DNA from: Phormidesmis priestleyi Ana
GTDB lineage: Bacteria; Cyanobacteriota; Cyanobacteriia; Phormidesmidales; Phormidesmidaceae
Direction of reading: 5' to 3'
DNA: 64,000 bases
Assembly (NCBI GenBank): GCA_001314865.1
Contig: LJZR01000014.1
Coordinates: 62,001 to 126,000, forward strand
Below the pieces are notes generated by a model. It was not told the origin of the DNA, made no database searches, and worked only from the letters and a program-made list of their open reading frames with translations. Below are positions 18,027 through 27,800 of this stretch, one piece after another. The number at the start of each line of letters is the position of its first letter. The first letter of the stretch is position 1. The position numbers were made by a program, and so were the translations under genes.

Positions 18027-19150
18027 AGCTGGGCTATTTCGGTGAGGCAGAGTTTGGACTGGCCGCCGAGGGTGAGAGGCGAGGTCTCTCCTTGCGCAAA
18101 GTGTTCTGCCGCTGCGCAGGCAATCATGGCGGCGTTGTCAGTGCAGTATTTCATCGGAGGGAAAATGACTTTGAGACCTTGCGGTGCAGCGGCGAGCTGG
18201 AGCTGCTTGCGGAGTTCGCTGTTGGCTGCGACGCCGCCGCCGACTACCAATGTGGAGAGTTGATGATCGCTAGCGCAGGCGATCGCTCTTTTTACCAGCG
18301 CCCGTACAACGGTTGCCTGAAAGCTAGCCGCAATATCGGCGATCGGCAACTGTTCTGCTTGAGCGTCTTTATCTAACGGGCTCTGAAGATCCAACTGGTT
18401 CTGGAGCTTTTCAATCAGGCGTAGCACTGCTGTTTTGAGTCCGCTAAAGCTAGCATCATAGGGATGAAAACCGCCTTCAGGCAGGGAAATTTTTCCTTCG
18501 GGTAGCGGAAATGCCTTTGGGTTTCCCTGCTGTGCGAGCCGATCAATAATAGGTCCGCCTGGGTAGCCAAGGTCTAGCAATCGGGCCACTTTATCAAAGG
18601 CTTCTCCGGCTGCATCGTCACGAGTTTTACCCAAAATGACGTAATCACCTGCGCCTTTTACTTGGACAAAGCTAGTGTGGCCACCTGAGACCAATAGGCA
18701 TAAAAACGGCGGCTGAAGCTGGGTGTCAGTTAAATAAGAGGCATAGATATGACCCTCTAAATGGTGAACACCTAGAAAGGGCTTGTGGTGGACCATGGCT
18801 AGCGTTTTAGCAGCGGTGATACCGACCATAAGTGCGCCGACGAGGCCGGGGGCACAAGTAGTGGCGATCGCATCAATATCGTTCCAGCCCACAGGTGGCT
18901 GAGCTTCGTCAAATGCCTGCGCGATCACCGTACTCACCGCACTCACATGCTCTCGCGAAGCCACTTCTGGAACAACACCGCCATAGCGCTTGTGAATTTC
19001 GATTTGGGAAGCGACGACGCTGCTAATCACCGTACGGCCTCTGACGATTGCCACCGCTGTTTCATCGCAGCTAGTTTCTATCGCTAAAACCGTTGGACTA
19101 GAAACAGGTTGAGAAAGGCTGGTCGAAGACACATTAGCGGCTGTATTCAT
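17969..19150 (-). CDS. tsaD: tRNA N6-adenosine threonylcarbamoyltransferase
   Basis: TsaD transfers threonylcarbamoyl to A37 of ANN-decoding tRNAs. The 393-residue protein shows the ASKHA/Kae1 motifs: [15 protein letters not shown] (about residues 22-36), the metal-binding HHLEGHIYA (about 121-129), [36 protein letters not shown] and a C-terminal [15 protein letters not shown]. It is slightly long because of a Ser-rich N-terminal lead and an Ala-rich tail. The 3' end overlaps the convergent hydrolase gene by 58 bases, so the last codons of both genes lie on opposite strands of the same DNA. ATG 19150 lies in a 14-base duplication. Confidence 0.96.
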   Translation of the reverse strand: MNTAANVSSTSLSQPVSSPTVLAIETSCDETAVAIVRGRTVISSVVASQIEIHKRYGGVVPEVASREHVSAVSTVIAQAFDEAQPPVGWNDIDAIATTCAPGLVGALMVGITAAKTLAMVHHKPFLGVHHLEGHIYASYLTDTQLQPPFLCLLVSGGHTSFVQVKGAGDYVILGKTRDDAAGEAFDKVARLLDLGYPGGPIIDRLAQQGNPKAFPLPEGKISLPEGGFHPYDASFSGLKTAVLRLIEKLQNQLDLQSPLDKDAQAEQLPIADIAASFQATVVRALVKRAIACASDHQLSTLVVGGGVAANSELRKQLQLAAAPQGLKVIFPPMKYCTDNAAMIACAAAEHFAQGETSPLTLGGQSKLCLTEIAQLYTDGKAEDKAFSTAAATA

Positions 19151-19164
19151 GCGGCTGTATTCAT
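19137..19164. repeat. 14-base duplication over the tsaD start codon
   Basis: GCGGCTGTATTCAT is present at 19137-19150 and again at 19151-19164. Each copy ends with CAT, the complement of ATG, but the two ATGs are 14 bases apart and out of frame. Confidence 0.85.
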
Positions 19165-19631
19165 GCGGGTGTGGTAGGACGGCTTGAAGGTCTTTGAGTG
19201 CTGTTTGATTATCTGCTGTTTGATTGGTGTTTTGGTTTGATTGGTGTTTTGGTTTGATTGGGTCTCGGTTTGATATTGTCCTAGCTAGACTTAATATTTC
19301 TTAAGGCATCTTTTAAGCTACTCCTCAAAATATTTCAAAATATTTTCAAAATATTTCAAAGAGAGAAAATAAACAGAACTTACTTATAGATTAGCTTTTA
19401 GATTAACTTTTCTAGGTGTTTTCGCTAACGCTTTTGCCTTCTTGGCTTTGAGCCTCGTTTCGAGTAAGTGTTTCGGGATGTAAAGCCTTACCATAGCTTT
19501 CTTTACGCGGTTTCCAACCGGAGAGTATGATGACCTGAAAGCTGGGCTAAGCCTGTAGATTTTAGTTGGTAAAACTTAATCAAAAGAGGCAGGTTTGCCT
19601 GAGCCTTTTAGTAATGAGAGGAAACTAATTT
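19165..19631. other. Divergent intergenic region between tsaD and psaF
   Basis: No gene is seen. It holds a 17-base repeat TTTGATTGGTGTTTTGG (19219-19235, 19236-19252, then a diverged copy to 19274) and three AAAATATTTC-type units near 19327-19360. The psaF promoter and leader must be in the right half; AGGAAAC before the psaF ATG serves as ribosome site. Confidence 0.5.
19219..19274. repeat. 17-base tandem repeat, three units
   Basis: Two perfect copies of TTTGATTGGTGTTTTGG are followed by TTTGATTGGGTCTCGG and a further TTTGAT. Confidence 0.85.
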
Positions 19632-20132
19632 ATGAAACGGTTGTTTGCTCTGGCTTTAGTCCTATGCATTTCATTCGGTTTTGCCGCTCCGGCGACCGCA
19701 GGGATTGCAGGTGACGATGTGGCAGGTCTGGTACCTTGCAACGAGTCAGCCGCTTTTCAAAAGCGTGCCGCTGCGGCGACTACTGAGTCGGCAAAAGCTC
19801 GCTTCGAGTTCTATGGCAACACTAGCCTTCTGTGTGGCCCTGAAGGACTGCCTCACCTCATCGTGGATGGTGATTTGGCTCATGCTGGCGAATTCTTAAT
19901 TCCTAGCGCTTTGTTCTTGCTGATTGCTGGCTGGATCGGCTGGGCTGGTCGCTCTTACGTAATCGCAGTTCGCGCAGATAAGTCTCCTGAAGAAAAAGAG
20001 ATCATCATTGATGTGCCACTGGCAATTAAGTGCTCATTGGGCGCAGCTGCTTGGCCTCTACTTGCCTTCAAGGAGATAACGACAGGTGAAATGTTCGCTA
20101 AGAAGGACGAGATTACCGTCTCCCCTCGATAG
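19632..20132 (+). CDS. psaF: Photosystem I reaction centre subunit III
   Basis: PsaF sits at the outer edge of photosystem I and in some species helps dock plastocyanin or cytochrome c6. The 166-residue precursor has a cleavable signal peptide (residues 1-23, ending PATA), then a lumenal domain with the conserved VPCNES and [16 protein letters not shown], a transmembrane helix (about 88-110, [20 protein letters not shown]) and a C-terminal part [13 protein letters not shown]. The length is normal. It starts the psaF-psaJ-psaL cluster; psaJ follows after 111 bases. Confidence 0.97.
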   Translation: MKRLFALALVLCISFGFAAPATAGIAGDDVAGLVPCNESAAFQKRAAAATTESAKARFEFYGNTSLLCGPEGLPHLIVDGDLAHAGEFLIPSALFLLIAGWIGWAGRSYVIAVRADKSPEEKEIIIDVPLAIKCSLGAAAWPLLAFKEITTGEMFAKKDEITVSPR

Positions 20133-20243
20133 GACTATTTTGCTGATTTTGTCGGTTATGCAAAAGGCTCGCTTCGGCAGCTCTTTTTCATGGCCGATCC
20201 GTTTTTACCACTTGTTATCCCTGAGGCTCCAAGGAGGAGTGCT

Positions 20244-20369
20244 ATGAGCAGTAATCTTTTGAAGTATCTTTCAACAGCCCCTGTAGTTGCCACCGTTTGG
20301 ATGGTGATTACGGCTGGCATTTTGATTGAGTTCAATCGGTTCTTTCCTGACTTGCTGCTACACCCTTAG
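20244..20369 (+). CDS. psaJ: Photosystem I subunit IX
   Basis: This 41-codon gene encodes [13 protein letters not shown], one membrane helix ([17 protein letters not shown]) and [11 protein letters not shown], the standard PsaJ layout: a single-helix subunit that binds chlorophyll and carotenoid next to PsaF. A strong ribosome site AAGGAGG lies seven bases before the ATG. It is between psaF and psaL on the same strand. Confidence 0.95.
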   Translation: MSSNLLKYLSTAPVVATVWMVITAGILIEFNRFFPDLLLHP

Positions 20370-20481
20370 TTTGGGGTGGTTGGAGAATCGCTGACTTTTG
20401 CCCGAGCTCTTTTCTATCTGTTTGGAGAGGCTTTTGGGTAAGCCTTTGTGTTTGAGTAAGTTTGGAGAACCACGTATAGAT

Positions 20482-20973
20482 ATGCCTACATCATCGAAGT
20501 TCATTAAGCCCTATGCGGGCGACCCTCAGATTGGCAACCTAGAGACCCCTTTGAATTCATCGGCGCTCTCTCAAGCCTTTTTGAGTAATTTGCCTGCCTA
20601 CCGACAGGGCATTTCTGCTCAGCGTCGCGGTTTAGAAGTGGGTATGGCTCATGGCTATTTGCTATATGGTCCGTTCGCGCTGCTAGGCCCTTTGAGAGAT
20701 TCTAATGTACCTGCGATCGCCGGTCTCATTGGCGCGGTGGGTCTGGTGCTAATTTTGACCATTTGTCTGTCGCTGTACAGCGGTGCGAACATTAGCCCTG
20801 AAGTTTCACGTAATACCTTGCCCTATACTCCACCTGAAGGTCTTAGTACCGATGAAGGCTGGAGTGAGTTTGCTGGCAGTTTTTTAGTCGGTGGTATTGG
20901 CGGCGCAGCCTTTGCCTATTTACTAACCGCTAACCTTCCTCTGCTTTCTTCTTTGGTAGCAGGCGCTCAATAG
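20482..20973 (+). CDS. psaL: Photosystem I reaction centre subunit XI
   Basis: PsaL holds photosystem I oligomers together. The 163-residue protein has the family core FIKPYAGDPQIGNLETP, FLSNLPAYRQGISAQRRGLEVGMAHGYLL, LGPLRDS and two further membrane helices (about residues 79-98 and 132-155). Between the second and third helices is a proline-containing loop (TLPYTPPEGLSTDEGW), longer by my recollection than in trimer-forming species. I chose ATG 20482, which gives MPTSSKFIKPYAG and has GGAGAA upstream; an earlier in-frame TTG at 20398 would add 28 unlikely residues. It is the last gene of psaF-psaJ-psaL. No psaI follows; a terminator does. Confidence 0.96.
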   Translation: MPTSSKFIKPYAGDPQIGNLETPLNSSALSQAFLSNLPAYRQGISAQRRGLEVGMAHGYLLYGPFALLGPLRDSNVPAIAGLIGAVGLVLILTICLSLYSGANISPEVSRNTLPYTPPEGLSTDEGWSEFAGSFLVGGIGGAAFAYLLTANLPLLSSLVAGAQ

Positions 20974-21280
20974 GCGTTGGCTTGGCACTGAGTTGAGTGC
21001 TGGGTTGATGATCGCGTTGAGTGTTGGGTTTTACTGTTAAGAGCCCCCCTTTTTGCCTCTCTGTTGTGGATGGCTAGGAAGGGGGGCTTTGTTATGTCTT
21101 CGGTTATGCCTTGGAGTATGTCTTTTTTTGTGTATTTCGCGTGTGTTCTTTAGAGGCGCTTTTCAATCTTTTTGATCGCAATACTGCTTGAACGGATTAA
21201 TAAAGATAGTTCTGAAGATACAATTTTCATTCCTATGATGTATTTAATATGTTTTTGTTGTTCTGCTCGGTGAGTGTTTT
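20974..21280. other. Intergenic region between psaL and ald
   Basis: It contains the psa terminator (21042-21091) and an AT-rich leader to ald. I looked for a psaI-like short membrane peptide here and found none. Confidence 0.55.
21042..21091 (+). terminator. Rho-independent terminator of the psaF-psaJ-psaL cluster
   Basis: AGCCCCCCTT (21042-21051) pairs with AAGGGGGGCT (21079-21088), followed by TTG/TTATG. The stem is G/C-strong and the loop is 27 bases. Confidence 0.75.
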
Positions 21281-22375
21281 ATGGATGTCGGTGTCCCCAA
21301 GGAAATAAAGGATCAGGAATTTCGAGTGGGATTGAGTCCTGCTAGCGTTAAGGAACTGTGCGATCGCAATCATCATGTTGTGGTCGAAACACAGGCAGGC
21401 GTGGGCGCGGGCTTTAGCGACGAAGATTACCAGGCGGCTGGTGCAACGATTGCGACGAGCGCTCAGGAGCCTTGGGCGCAAGACATGGTGGTGAAGGTAA
21501 AAGAGCCGCTGAGTGCCGAGTACGACTACTTAAGGCCGGATCTACTTCTGTTCACTTACCTTCATTTGGCGGCAGGACGGCAACTCACCGAACGGCTGAT
21601 AGAGAGTGGCGTGAGTGCGATCGCATACGAAAATGTGGAAAAGAACGGCGCTTTTCCCCTCTTGGCACCTATGAGTGTCATCGCTGGGCGGCTGTCGGTT
21701 CAGTTTGGTGCCAGATTTTTAGAAAAACAGCAGGGCGGACGGGGTGTGCTGCTAGGCGGGGTGCCAGGCGTAATGCCTGGGCATGTCACTATTTTAGGGG
21801 GCGGCGTTGTGGGGACCGAGGCTGCGAAAATGGCAGTCGGTCTTGGTGCTCAAGTGACGATGATTGATATCAGTATTGATCGGCTCTCTTACTTAGAAAC
21901 GCTCTTTGGTTCTCGGGTAAATTTCCTCTACAGCAACAGCACCCAGATTTCGGCGGCAGTTGCAGCAGCGGATTTACTGGTTGGGGCAGTATTAGTGCCG
22001 GGGCGCAAGGCACCCACACTTGTGACTCGCGAAATGGTGGAAACCATGCGAGCCGGATCGGTCATTGTCGATGTCGCGGTGGATCAGGGCGGCTGTATTG
22101 AAACTGTAAAGGTGACCTCACACAGTGAACCCGTCTACACAGAAGCCGGTGTGGTTCACTACGGAGTGCCTAATATGCCAGGGGCAGTGCCTTGGACGGC
22201 GACCCAAGCACTAAACAACAGCACGCTGCCCTATGTTTTGCAGCTTGCTGACAAGGGAATGGCCGCACTCGAAGGGGAGAGTGCAATGAGCCATGAGCTA
22301 TCGAAGGGCCTAAATACGCATGATCACAAGCTAATACATCCTGCTGTCCGCAGTGGTTTTCCGGATTTAGCTTGA
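21281..22375 (+). CDS. ald: Alanine dehydrogenase
   Basis: The NAD-dependent enzyme interconverts L-alanine and pyruvate plus ammonia. The 364-residue protein has the family N-terminus [18 protein letters not shown] with the substrate-binding Arg15, [27 protein letters not shown] with Lys and His residues of the active site, the NAD-binding [17 protein letters not shown] (about residues 168-184) and [13 protein letters not shown] with the catalytic Asp. The length is typical. A T-rich leader precedes ATG 21281. Ald often balances nitrogen and carbon in cyanobacteria; no NtcA site is clear here. Confidence 0.96.
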   Translation: MDVGVPKEIKDQEFRVGLSPASVKELCDRNHHVVVETQAGVGAGFSDEDYQAAGATIATSAQEPWAQDMVVKVKEPLSAEYDYLRPDLLLFTYLHLAAGRQLTERLIESGVSAIAYENVEKNGAFPLLAPMSVIAGRLSVQFGARFLEKQQGGRGVLLGGVPGVMPGHVTILGGGVVGTEAAKMAVGLGAQVTMIDISIDRLSYLETLFGSRVNFLYSNSTQISAAVAAADLLVGAVLVPGRKAPTLVTREMVETMRAGSVIVDVAVDQGGCIETVKVTSHSEPVYTEAGVVHYGVPNMPGAVPWTATQALNNSTLPYVLQLADKGMAALEGESAMSHELSKGLNTHDHKLIHPAVRSGFPDLA

Positions 22376-22378
22376 CGA

Positions 22379-22453
22379 TAAAGCGCTACCAAATAAAGCG
22401 CTGCCAAAAAAAGCGCTGCTAAGTAAAGCGCTGCCAAATAAAGCGCTACAAAA
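22379..22453. repeat. Five 15-base tandem repeats between ald and the Rof-like gene
   Basis: The unit TAAAGCGCTGCCAAA occurs five times at 22379-22453 with one or two changes per copy. Each holds the palindrome AGCGCT. The stop codon of the leftward Rof-like gene (22446-22448) lies in the last unit. Confidence 0.9.
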
Positions 22454-22685
22454 CCTTTTCGCCGCCTGCTGTGATGGCTTCTAGGTGGTCGAGCCTGATG
22501 ATGGTATCGTCTGCTAGCTTGCAGTAGTCTGCGCCGTCTTTGGCATAGACATCAACGATTTGGCTCTCGACGTTGATAGGGTTACCGGCCTCGTTGCGAT
22601 AGGTAATTTGGCTAGTGCGGTGGAGCGTTGCGATCGCCTCTAATTTGTCATACAGTTCACAGCTGACGGGCGTGTAGTTAGTCAT
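22446..22685 (-). CDS. Rof-like (Rho-binding antiterminator family) small protein
   Basis: The 79-residue protein reads YTPVSCELYDKLEAIATL at its start, then a beta-rich middle (SQITYRNEAG, VDVYAKDGADYCKL) and IIRLDHLEAI near the end. This layout matches the ROF family, a seven-stranded Sm-like fold first known as an inhibitor of Rho in enterobacteria. Cyanobacteria are generally reported to lack Rho, so a different partner or RNA is likely; that is inference. The gene stands alone; its 3' end is inside a tandem repeat array, converging on ald. Confidence 0.7.
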   Translation of the reverse strand: MTNYTPVSCELYDKLEAIATLHRTSQITYRNEAGNPINVESQIVDVYAKDGADYCKLADDTIIRLDHLEAITAGGEKVL

Positions 22686-22796
22686 AGTGATTGACAGAAG
22701 TTTCTAATGATACAGCTTATACATGTATCACTGGGATGACTGATATGGCCTCTATCGGCGTATAGAGTTCGGCGTAAGAGTATTGGCCCGCTGCAT

Positions 22797-22838
22797 ATCT
22801 GCATACAAATATCTGCATACAAATATCTGCATACAAAG
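22797..22838. repeat. Three 14-base tandem repeats
   Basis: ATCTGCATACAAAT occurs at 22797-22810 and 22811-22824, with ATCTGCATACAAAG at 22825-22838, in the gap between the Rof-like and DUF3370 genes. Confidence 0.9.
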
Positions 22839-22915
22839 CAGTGAGCCTTTAATCGGATGATCTAGCGACGCGTCTACTCCATGTGACGATCTGCTCATGA
22901 CCTGCTGAGCGCTTT

Positions 22916-24451
22916 CTACTGGGTGCTAATAGTCAGCACTTGAGGCGGCGTTGCATCGGGCGGATAGAGAAACTGAACGTTAACGTTTCGCTGTTCGCCC
23001 GGTTGAAGCGTCATTTCTATCAGTGGCTGGCCTTGTTCGCCCCTATTTTGTTCTAGGTAGGTATAGGCGGCTCTGGATCTGCCGTCATCTTCTTTGTATA
23101 TGAACAGAACCGTGCCTCGGAAAAAGACGCGGGGTTCGGGAGATCGGTAGAACTGAAGGGCGTTGTTAAGGCTCTCATTTTGGAGGGGTGTTTGTACCGT
23201 GAGTGAAACGGTTTTGGGGCTATCGGTAGGGTTGGTCAGGGGCAAATCGAGATTGTATTCGATGCCATAATTGCCGTTTGCGACATAAGCTGTATCGCTA
23301 TACCGCTGTGTGATTGGGGCGCTTTGAATTTGATTTGTGCCGAATGTGTTGCGCTCTAATGTGCTCAAGGCGTAGGAGATATGTTCTCCGGGGGCTGGAA
23401 TGGCGAGCTGATCGCTTTTGCCATCTGTAAGTTTGGCTTTCCATTGGGAGCCTATAGCGATGCCTGAAACACGGCCATAGCGAAAGGGGTTTTCACGGCT
23501 ACCGGGTCTGCTAGGGCTGAGGTCGCGAGGGGTTGATAACTTTCCTTGAAACAAAAGCTGCTTCCAGTCTTCAAGGCTAGGGACAACCTCTTGACCGTTG
23601 GTCTGAGGCGCGTGCATGCCCAAACTAGCGACATATACCGGGCCGCTGCTGTTGAGGCGAATCAGGGTCGAGCGAGCGTTGAGCCGGGGACCTTCTCCGG
23701 AGGGGGCATTGCTAGGGGGCGGGCTAATGGGACTGCCAGGGGCAAGGGTGCCGTCGGTCGCGACATTAAGACGGCGTAAGGGAATAGGGGCGTTGAGCAG
23801 GAGGTGGCTTTGGCCGGGCGCGATGGTGACTTGGTCGGGGAATGTGGCTTGACGGCGATCGCGCAGCACATCATTCATTACCCGGCTACCGGGGCCTGAA
23901 AAACTGTTGCTGTATAGGTTAGAAGTTCCTGAAGCGATTTCGTTCCAGGGCGACTCTTGACTAATGTAGGATGCGCCATCGCGGATGGTAAGAGTAACGG
24001 GGCGATTAGATGGGTTATGCACCATAATCGCTTCGTATACGGTGCGCGTGTCGGTATCGCTTTGGCCGCGGGCAACATGGTGCGAAAAAATGTCAAAACG
24101 TCCGTTAAAGGCATAGTTGAGGTGGGCGCTAGGGTCGCTTTTGCCTCGGTTGGGAAAGGTGGATAGCAAAATGCCGTCAGATTCGATGATTTCGGGGCTG
24201 TTGCTGTTGAAAACAGGCACATTGTCTAAGCCGCCAGGGAGCGATCGCACCGTCTGCGGAATGGTAATGATATTGCCTTCTGCCTGGGCTACCTGGGCTA
24301 CCTGGGCCAATATTGGCGGATGTTCTGCCTTAAGGAAGGCTCCCTGCGTGAGTTCGGTGTTGTGTATAGCCTTAGCAGCTACTGGGACCTCGGCCAACCC
24401 GATATTGCTCAGCAGGTTGGTGACAGAGATAAAAGAGAGGAGGGAGAACAT
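22916..24451 (-). CDS. Secreted DUF3370 family protein
   Basis: The 511-residue protein has a signal-peptide-like N-terminus (MFSLLSFISVTNLLSNIGLAEV, hydrophobic to about residue 20) and the DUF3370 body: IIESDGILLSTFPNRGKSDPSAHLNYAFNGRFDIFSHHVA, YEAIMVHNPSNRPVTLTI, and a beta-rich C-terminus ending in PGEQRNVNVQFLYPPDATPPQVLTI. The family is cyanobacterial and thought to be exported; the function is not known. I chose ATG 24451 because the only longer start is a TTG (24490) that would place 13 residues before the signal peptide. Codons at 24283-24309 are a 9-base triplicate (VAQ repeats). Confidence 0.8.
   Translation of the reverse strand: MFSLLSFISVTNLLSNIGLAEVPVAAKAIHNTELTQGAFLKAEHPPILAQVAQVAQAEGNIITIPQTVRSLPGGLDNVPVFNSNSPEIIESDGILLSTFPNRGKSDPSAHLNYAFNGRFDIFSHHVARGQSDTDTRTVYEAIMVHNPSNRPVTLTIRDGASYISQESPWNEIASGTSNLYSNSFSGPGSRVMNDVLRDRRQATFPDQVTIAPGQSHLLLNAPIPLRRLNVATDGTLAPGSPISPPPSNAPSGEGPRLNARSTLIRLNSSGPVYVASLGMHAPQTNGQEVVPSLEDWKQLLFQGKLSTPRDLSPSRPGSRENPFRYGRVSGIAIGSQWKAKLTDGKSDQLAIPAPGEHISYALSTLERNTFGTNQIQSAPITQRYSDTAYVANGNYGIEYNLDLPLTNPTDSPKTVSLTVQTPLQNESLNNALQFYRSPEPRVFFRGTVLFIYKEDDGRSRAAYTYLEQNRGEQGQPLIEMTLQPGEQRNVNVQFLYPPDATPPQVLTISTQ
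24283..24309 (-). repeat. Three 9-base tandem repeats in the DUF3370 gene
   Basis: CCTGGGCTA is present three times (last copy CCTGGGCCA), giving AQV/AQA tripeptide repeats. Confidence 0.8.
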
Positions 24452-24882
24452 CAATTCGATACCTAAATTTAGGTAGCTCAACTTCAACAAGGTGTTTGAT
24501 TCAATCTGCGTATCGTTGAGCGATCGCAGTCATAAAACGAACGGCTAAGAACATATCACCGTAAGTAGACGACTCGCAATCAAGAGTGGACAGTTACCAT
24601 TTGCCATTCTCATTTGCCATTTGCCGGTATTTCAAAAACCCCCTCTGAAAAAACACGGAATGCTGCTTTGTCAGGAAAATAAGGGCCCTAAAGATCGCTA
24701 TTTTTACGGAGAACCTTTTATGCGGAGGGTCTATTTTTCAACAGAAGAAATAAACACTCATACCCAGTTCAAACCATCGGCTTGTGTTTGTTTCATTGCG
24801 CTGTAGTCCTTGGGTATGTTCGTTATACAGTACGAGATTTTGTGTCGCTACTCTCTTGCTGGCCTCAAGGTATAAAAACATC
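24452..24882. other. Divergent intergenic region between DUF3370 and the CHAT exoprotein
   Basis: No gene is seen. It includes a repeated ATTTGCCATT word near 24597-24625. Promoters for both genes, which both encode exported proteins, must lie here. Confidence 0.45.
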
Positions 24883-27800
24883 ATGAAACAGAAGTATCTA
24901 CGTTGTTTATGGGTTACACCCTGTGTTTGGTCAGTGGGCCTTTTTGCGTCGTCCTCTTCAGTGCAAGCGGGGGTTGTCGCAACTCCAGGGGATGCCGGGA
25001 CAACGGTGATCTTTTCGGGTAACCGCTTTGATATTGAAGGGGGGACACAGGCTGGCGGCAACTTATTTCATAAGTTTGATGCGTTCAACGTGGATACCGG
25101 ACAAGCCGCTAACTTTGTTGGCGATGCAAGTGTTCTTAATATTGTTGGTCAGATATCAGGCCGCAATTCTTCCTACATTGATGGGCAGGTGCAGGTGCAG
25201 GGCAGCGATGCCAATTTGTATCTGATCAATCCAGCGGGCGTACTGTTTGGCCCTCATGCTCAGCTGTCTCTTCAGGGATCTTTTACGGCGATCGCGGCAG
25301 ACCAAGTTGGGTTTAATGACGATTGGCTAGATGTTTATCAGACCAATCCTGACTATTCGAGCCTCACCGCTGATCCTTCCGCTTTTCGCTTTACCGGTAG
25401 TGAGGCCAGTGCGGTTGTTAACCGAGGTAATTTGGCGGTCGCGGCAGGCGAGTCGATTTCGCTCATTGGCGGAACTGTTTTGAGCACTGGGACGCTAGAA
25501 GCTGCCGGGGGTGAAATTGGCTTGGTCGCCGTCGAGGGTGAGAGCACGGTGCGTTTTACCCAGCCGGGTAGCCTGCTGAGCTTAGAGATGACTCAGGGCG
25601 ATATTCCGATAAATGTCGGCGGTGGCTTTGCAGTCACTGATTTGCCCGCTTTATTAACAGGAGACCCTAGGCGGCAGGCGAACGACCTGCAAATAATTGC
25701 TGATACTGAGGGCGCTCTGGTGTCTCTTGATGGCAATGGGGTAGAGGCTGGGGAGGTAGCGATTTCAGGTGCGCTCTCTACCCGATCTACCACCGCTAAC
25801 GGCGGTACGATTAGCCTGCTGGGCCGCTCTGTTAATGTGCTCAGCGCGGTGGTCGATGCTTCTGGTGTTAACGGTGGTACGATTCGCATCGGTGGCGGAA
25901 TGGGTGACTCATCGGACTTGGGAGACAGCGCAGCCACGCTTCCCGAGTCTGACGGGGTGCTGTTTGAGACGCTTTCGTTTAGCAGCAATGCGCCAGTCAT
26001 CCGAGCAGATGGATTGGCAGGCGCCGGGGGTGATGTTTTTGTGGGAGGTCAGCTGGCTGCAATCCTAAATGGCGTGATTTCAGCGCGGGGCACAGCACAG
26101 GGTGGATTGGTTGAAACTTCATCAGATAATTTGAGTTTATCGGAGACTTTGACGGTACTGACAGAGGGGTCAACCGACAACGGCCGCTGGCTGATTAGTT
26201 CAGATGCTATGGAGATTGTGGCGGCGGGGTCAACCTATGGCACGATCGCGCACGGCCTGATTGAGCGGACATTAGATGCCGGTACGGATGTCGAGATTTT
26301 CACTAATCCAGCGGCTGACGCGCTTAACGATATTACGCTCTCTAGCAGTATTCAACAAACCGGTAGCAGCACAGCTGGCCTAACGCTGACAGGCCAACAG
26401 TTTGCGGTGCAAAATGGTTCGACTATTGATCTGGCCAGCACGGGTGGGCTGACGTTCAATATTGACGTAGGTAGTACAGATGTCACAAAAGCGCAAAGTA
26501 GCCGTTCGGTTGAAGATGCGATCGCTGCAATTGGCAACATCACTGGTGAGAGCACCCTTAACTTAGGTGCGGGAACCTATGACTTTTCAGCCCCTGTGTC
26601 GCTAGATACCCAAGTCAATATCTACGGTTCTACGATAGGTTCTACGCTTTTAAGAAGTTTCGGCGGCGACCACCGCATTTTGTCTGTCACTGCCGACGGA
26701 GATGTGCAGCTACGCGATCTTATTTTAGGGGGGGGCAGTGGATTTGGTGGCGGTATTCGCAATTTCGGGGATCTCAGTGTAGAAAGCAGTCGGTTCATCG
26801 GCAACATAGATGAATTAGGCGGAGCTATTTTTAGTGGAGACAACAGCAATCTAACGGTACTGAATAGTGATTTTGTCAGCAATGGCAGTCAGGACATTGC
26901 GATTGGCGGATCGGGTGGGGCGATCGCGCTGTTAGGTGCAACCGCCACAATCGAAGGCAGCACATTTTTCAACAACATAGCCGCTGACGACGGCGGCGCG
27001 CTTTTCATCAGAAATTCCAATGCGAGGATTTCCAACACCAACTTTACCAACAACACTTCTGTTGACGACGGTGCAGGTGCCGCTGTGAATGGATCAGGCC
27101 AAACCCATTTTGTAGGGGTTACTTTTGCGGGCAATAACGCTAACGACGGTGGCGCCATCGCAATGTGGGACGGGGGACAGGCGACTTTTGATGACGTTAC
27201 GTTTACGGGCAATACGGCTATTCAAGCCGGTGGGGCCGTCAATCTCTTCAGTAGCACGGCTACTTTTATCAATTCTCGTTTTCAGGACAATACAGCACTC
27301 AGTGGTGGCGGTATCTCCGCAGTGAATTCTACAGCGGTCATTCAGGAGAGTGAGTTTGAGCGAAATATAGCTAGCAATAGCGGTGGTGCGCTCCGGGCGA
27401 TCAATACAGACTTTTCCCTGACAGACTCTACTTTTGTTGACAATTCTGCTAGGCAGGGTGGCGGCGTGGCTGCCGTTACGCCAGTTAACGCCATGATTAC
27501 CAATACGCTCTTTAAGAACAACCGCGCCCAGCAAGAGGGCGGCGCTATTTATGCGCTCTCTGGTACAACGACTATCACGGATACAACGCTTACCGGTAAT
27601 GAATCTGATGGCAGCGGCGGCGGACTTGCATTGACAGGGGGTTTAACTGAGATAAAAAATTCTCGAATTGAAGGGAATATTGCTGGCGGCGGCGGCGGCG
27701 GCCTTTACGTGATCAACGGAACCGCTCGCCTAGAGGCCAGTGAGGTTGACGGTAATCAGGCTCAGGATGGGGCCGGTTTAGCGGTGAGTACAGGTGGTGC

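Noticed and set aside
20974-21280. Search for psaI after psaL
   Set aside because: No short membrane peptide with a start and ribosome site is present before the terminator at 21042.
25593-27534. Several long minus-strand frames opposite the CHAT exoprotein gene
   Set aside because: They are mirror images of the Gly/Thr/Asn-rich repeats and have Pro/Ser-rich nonsense composition.
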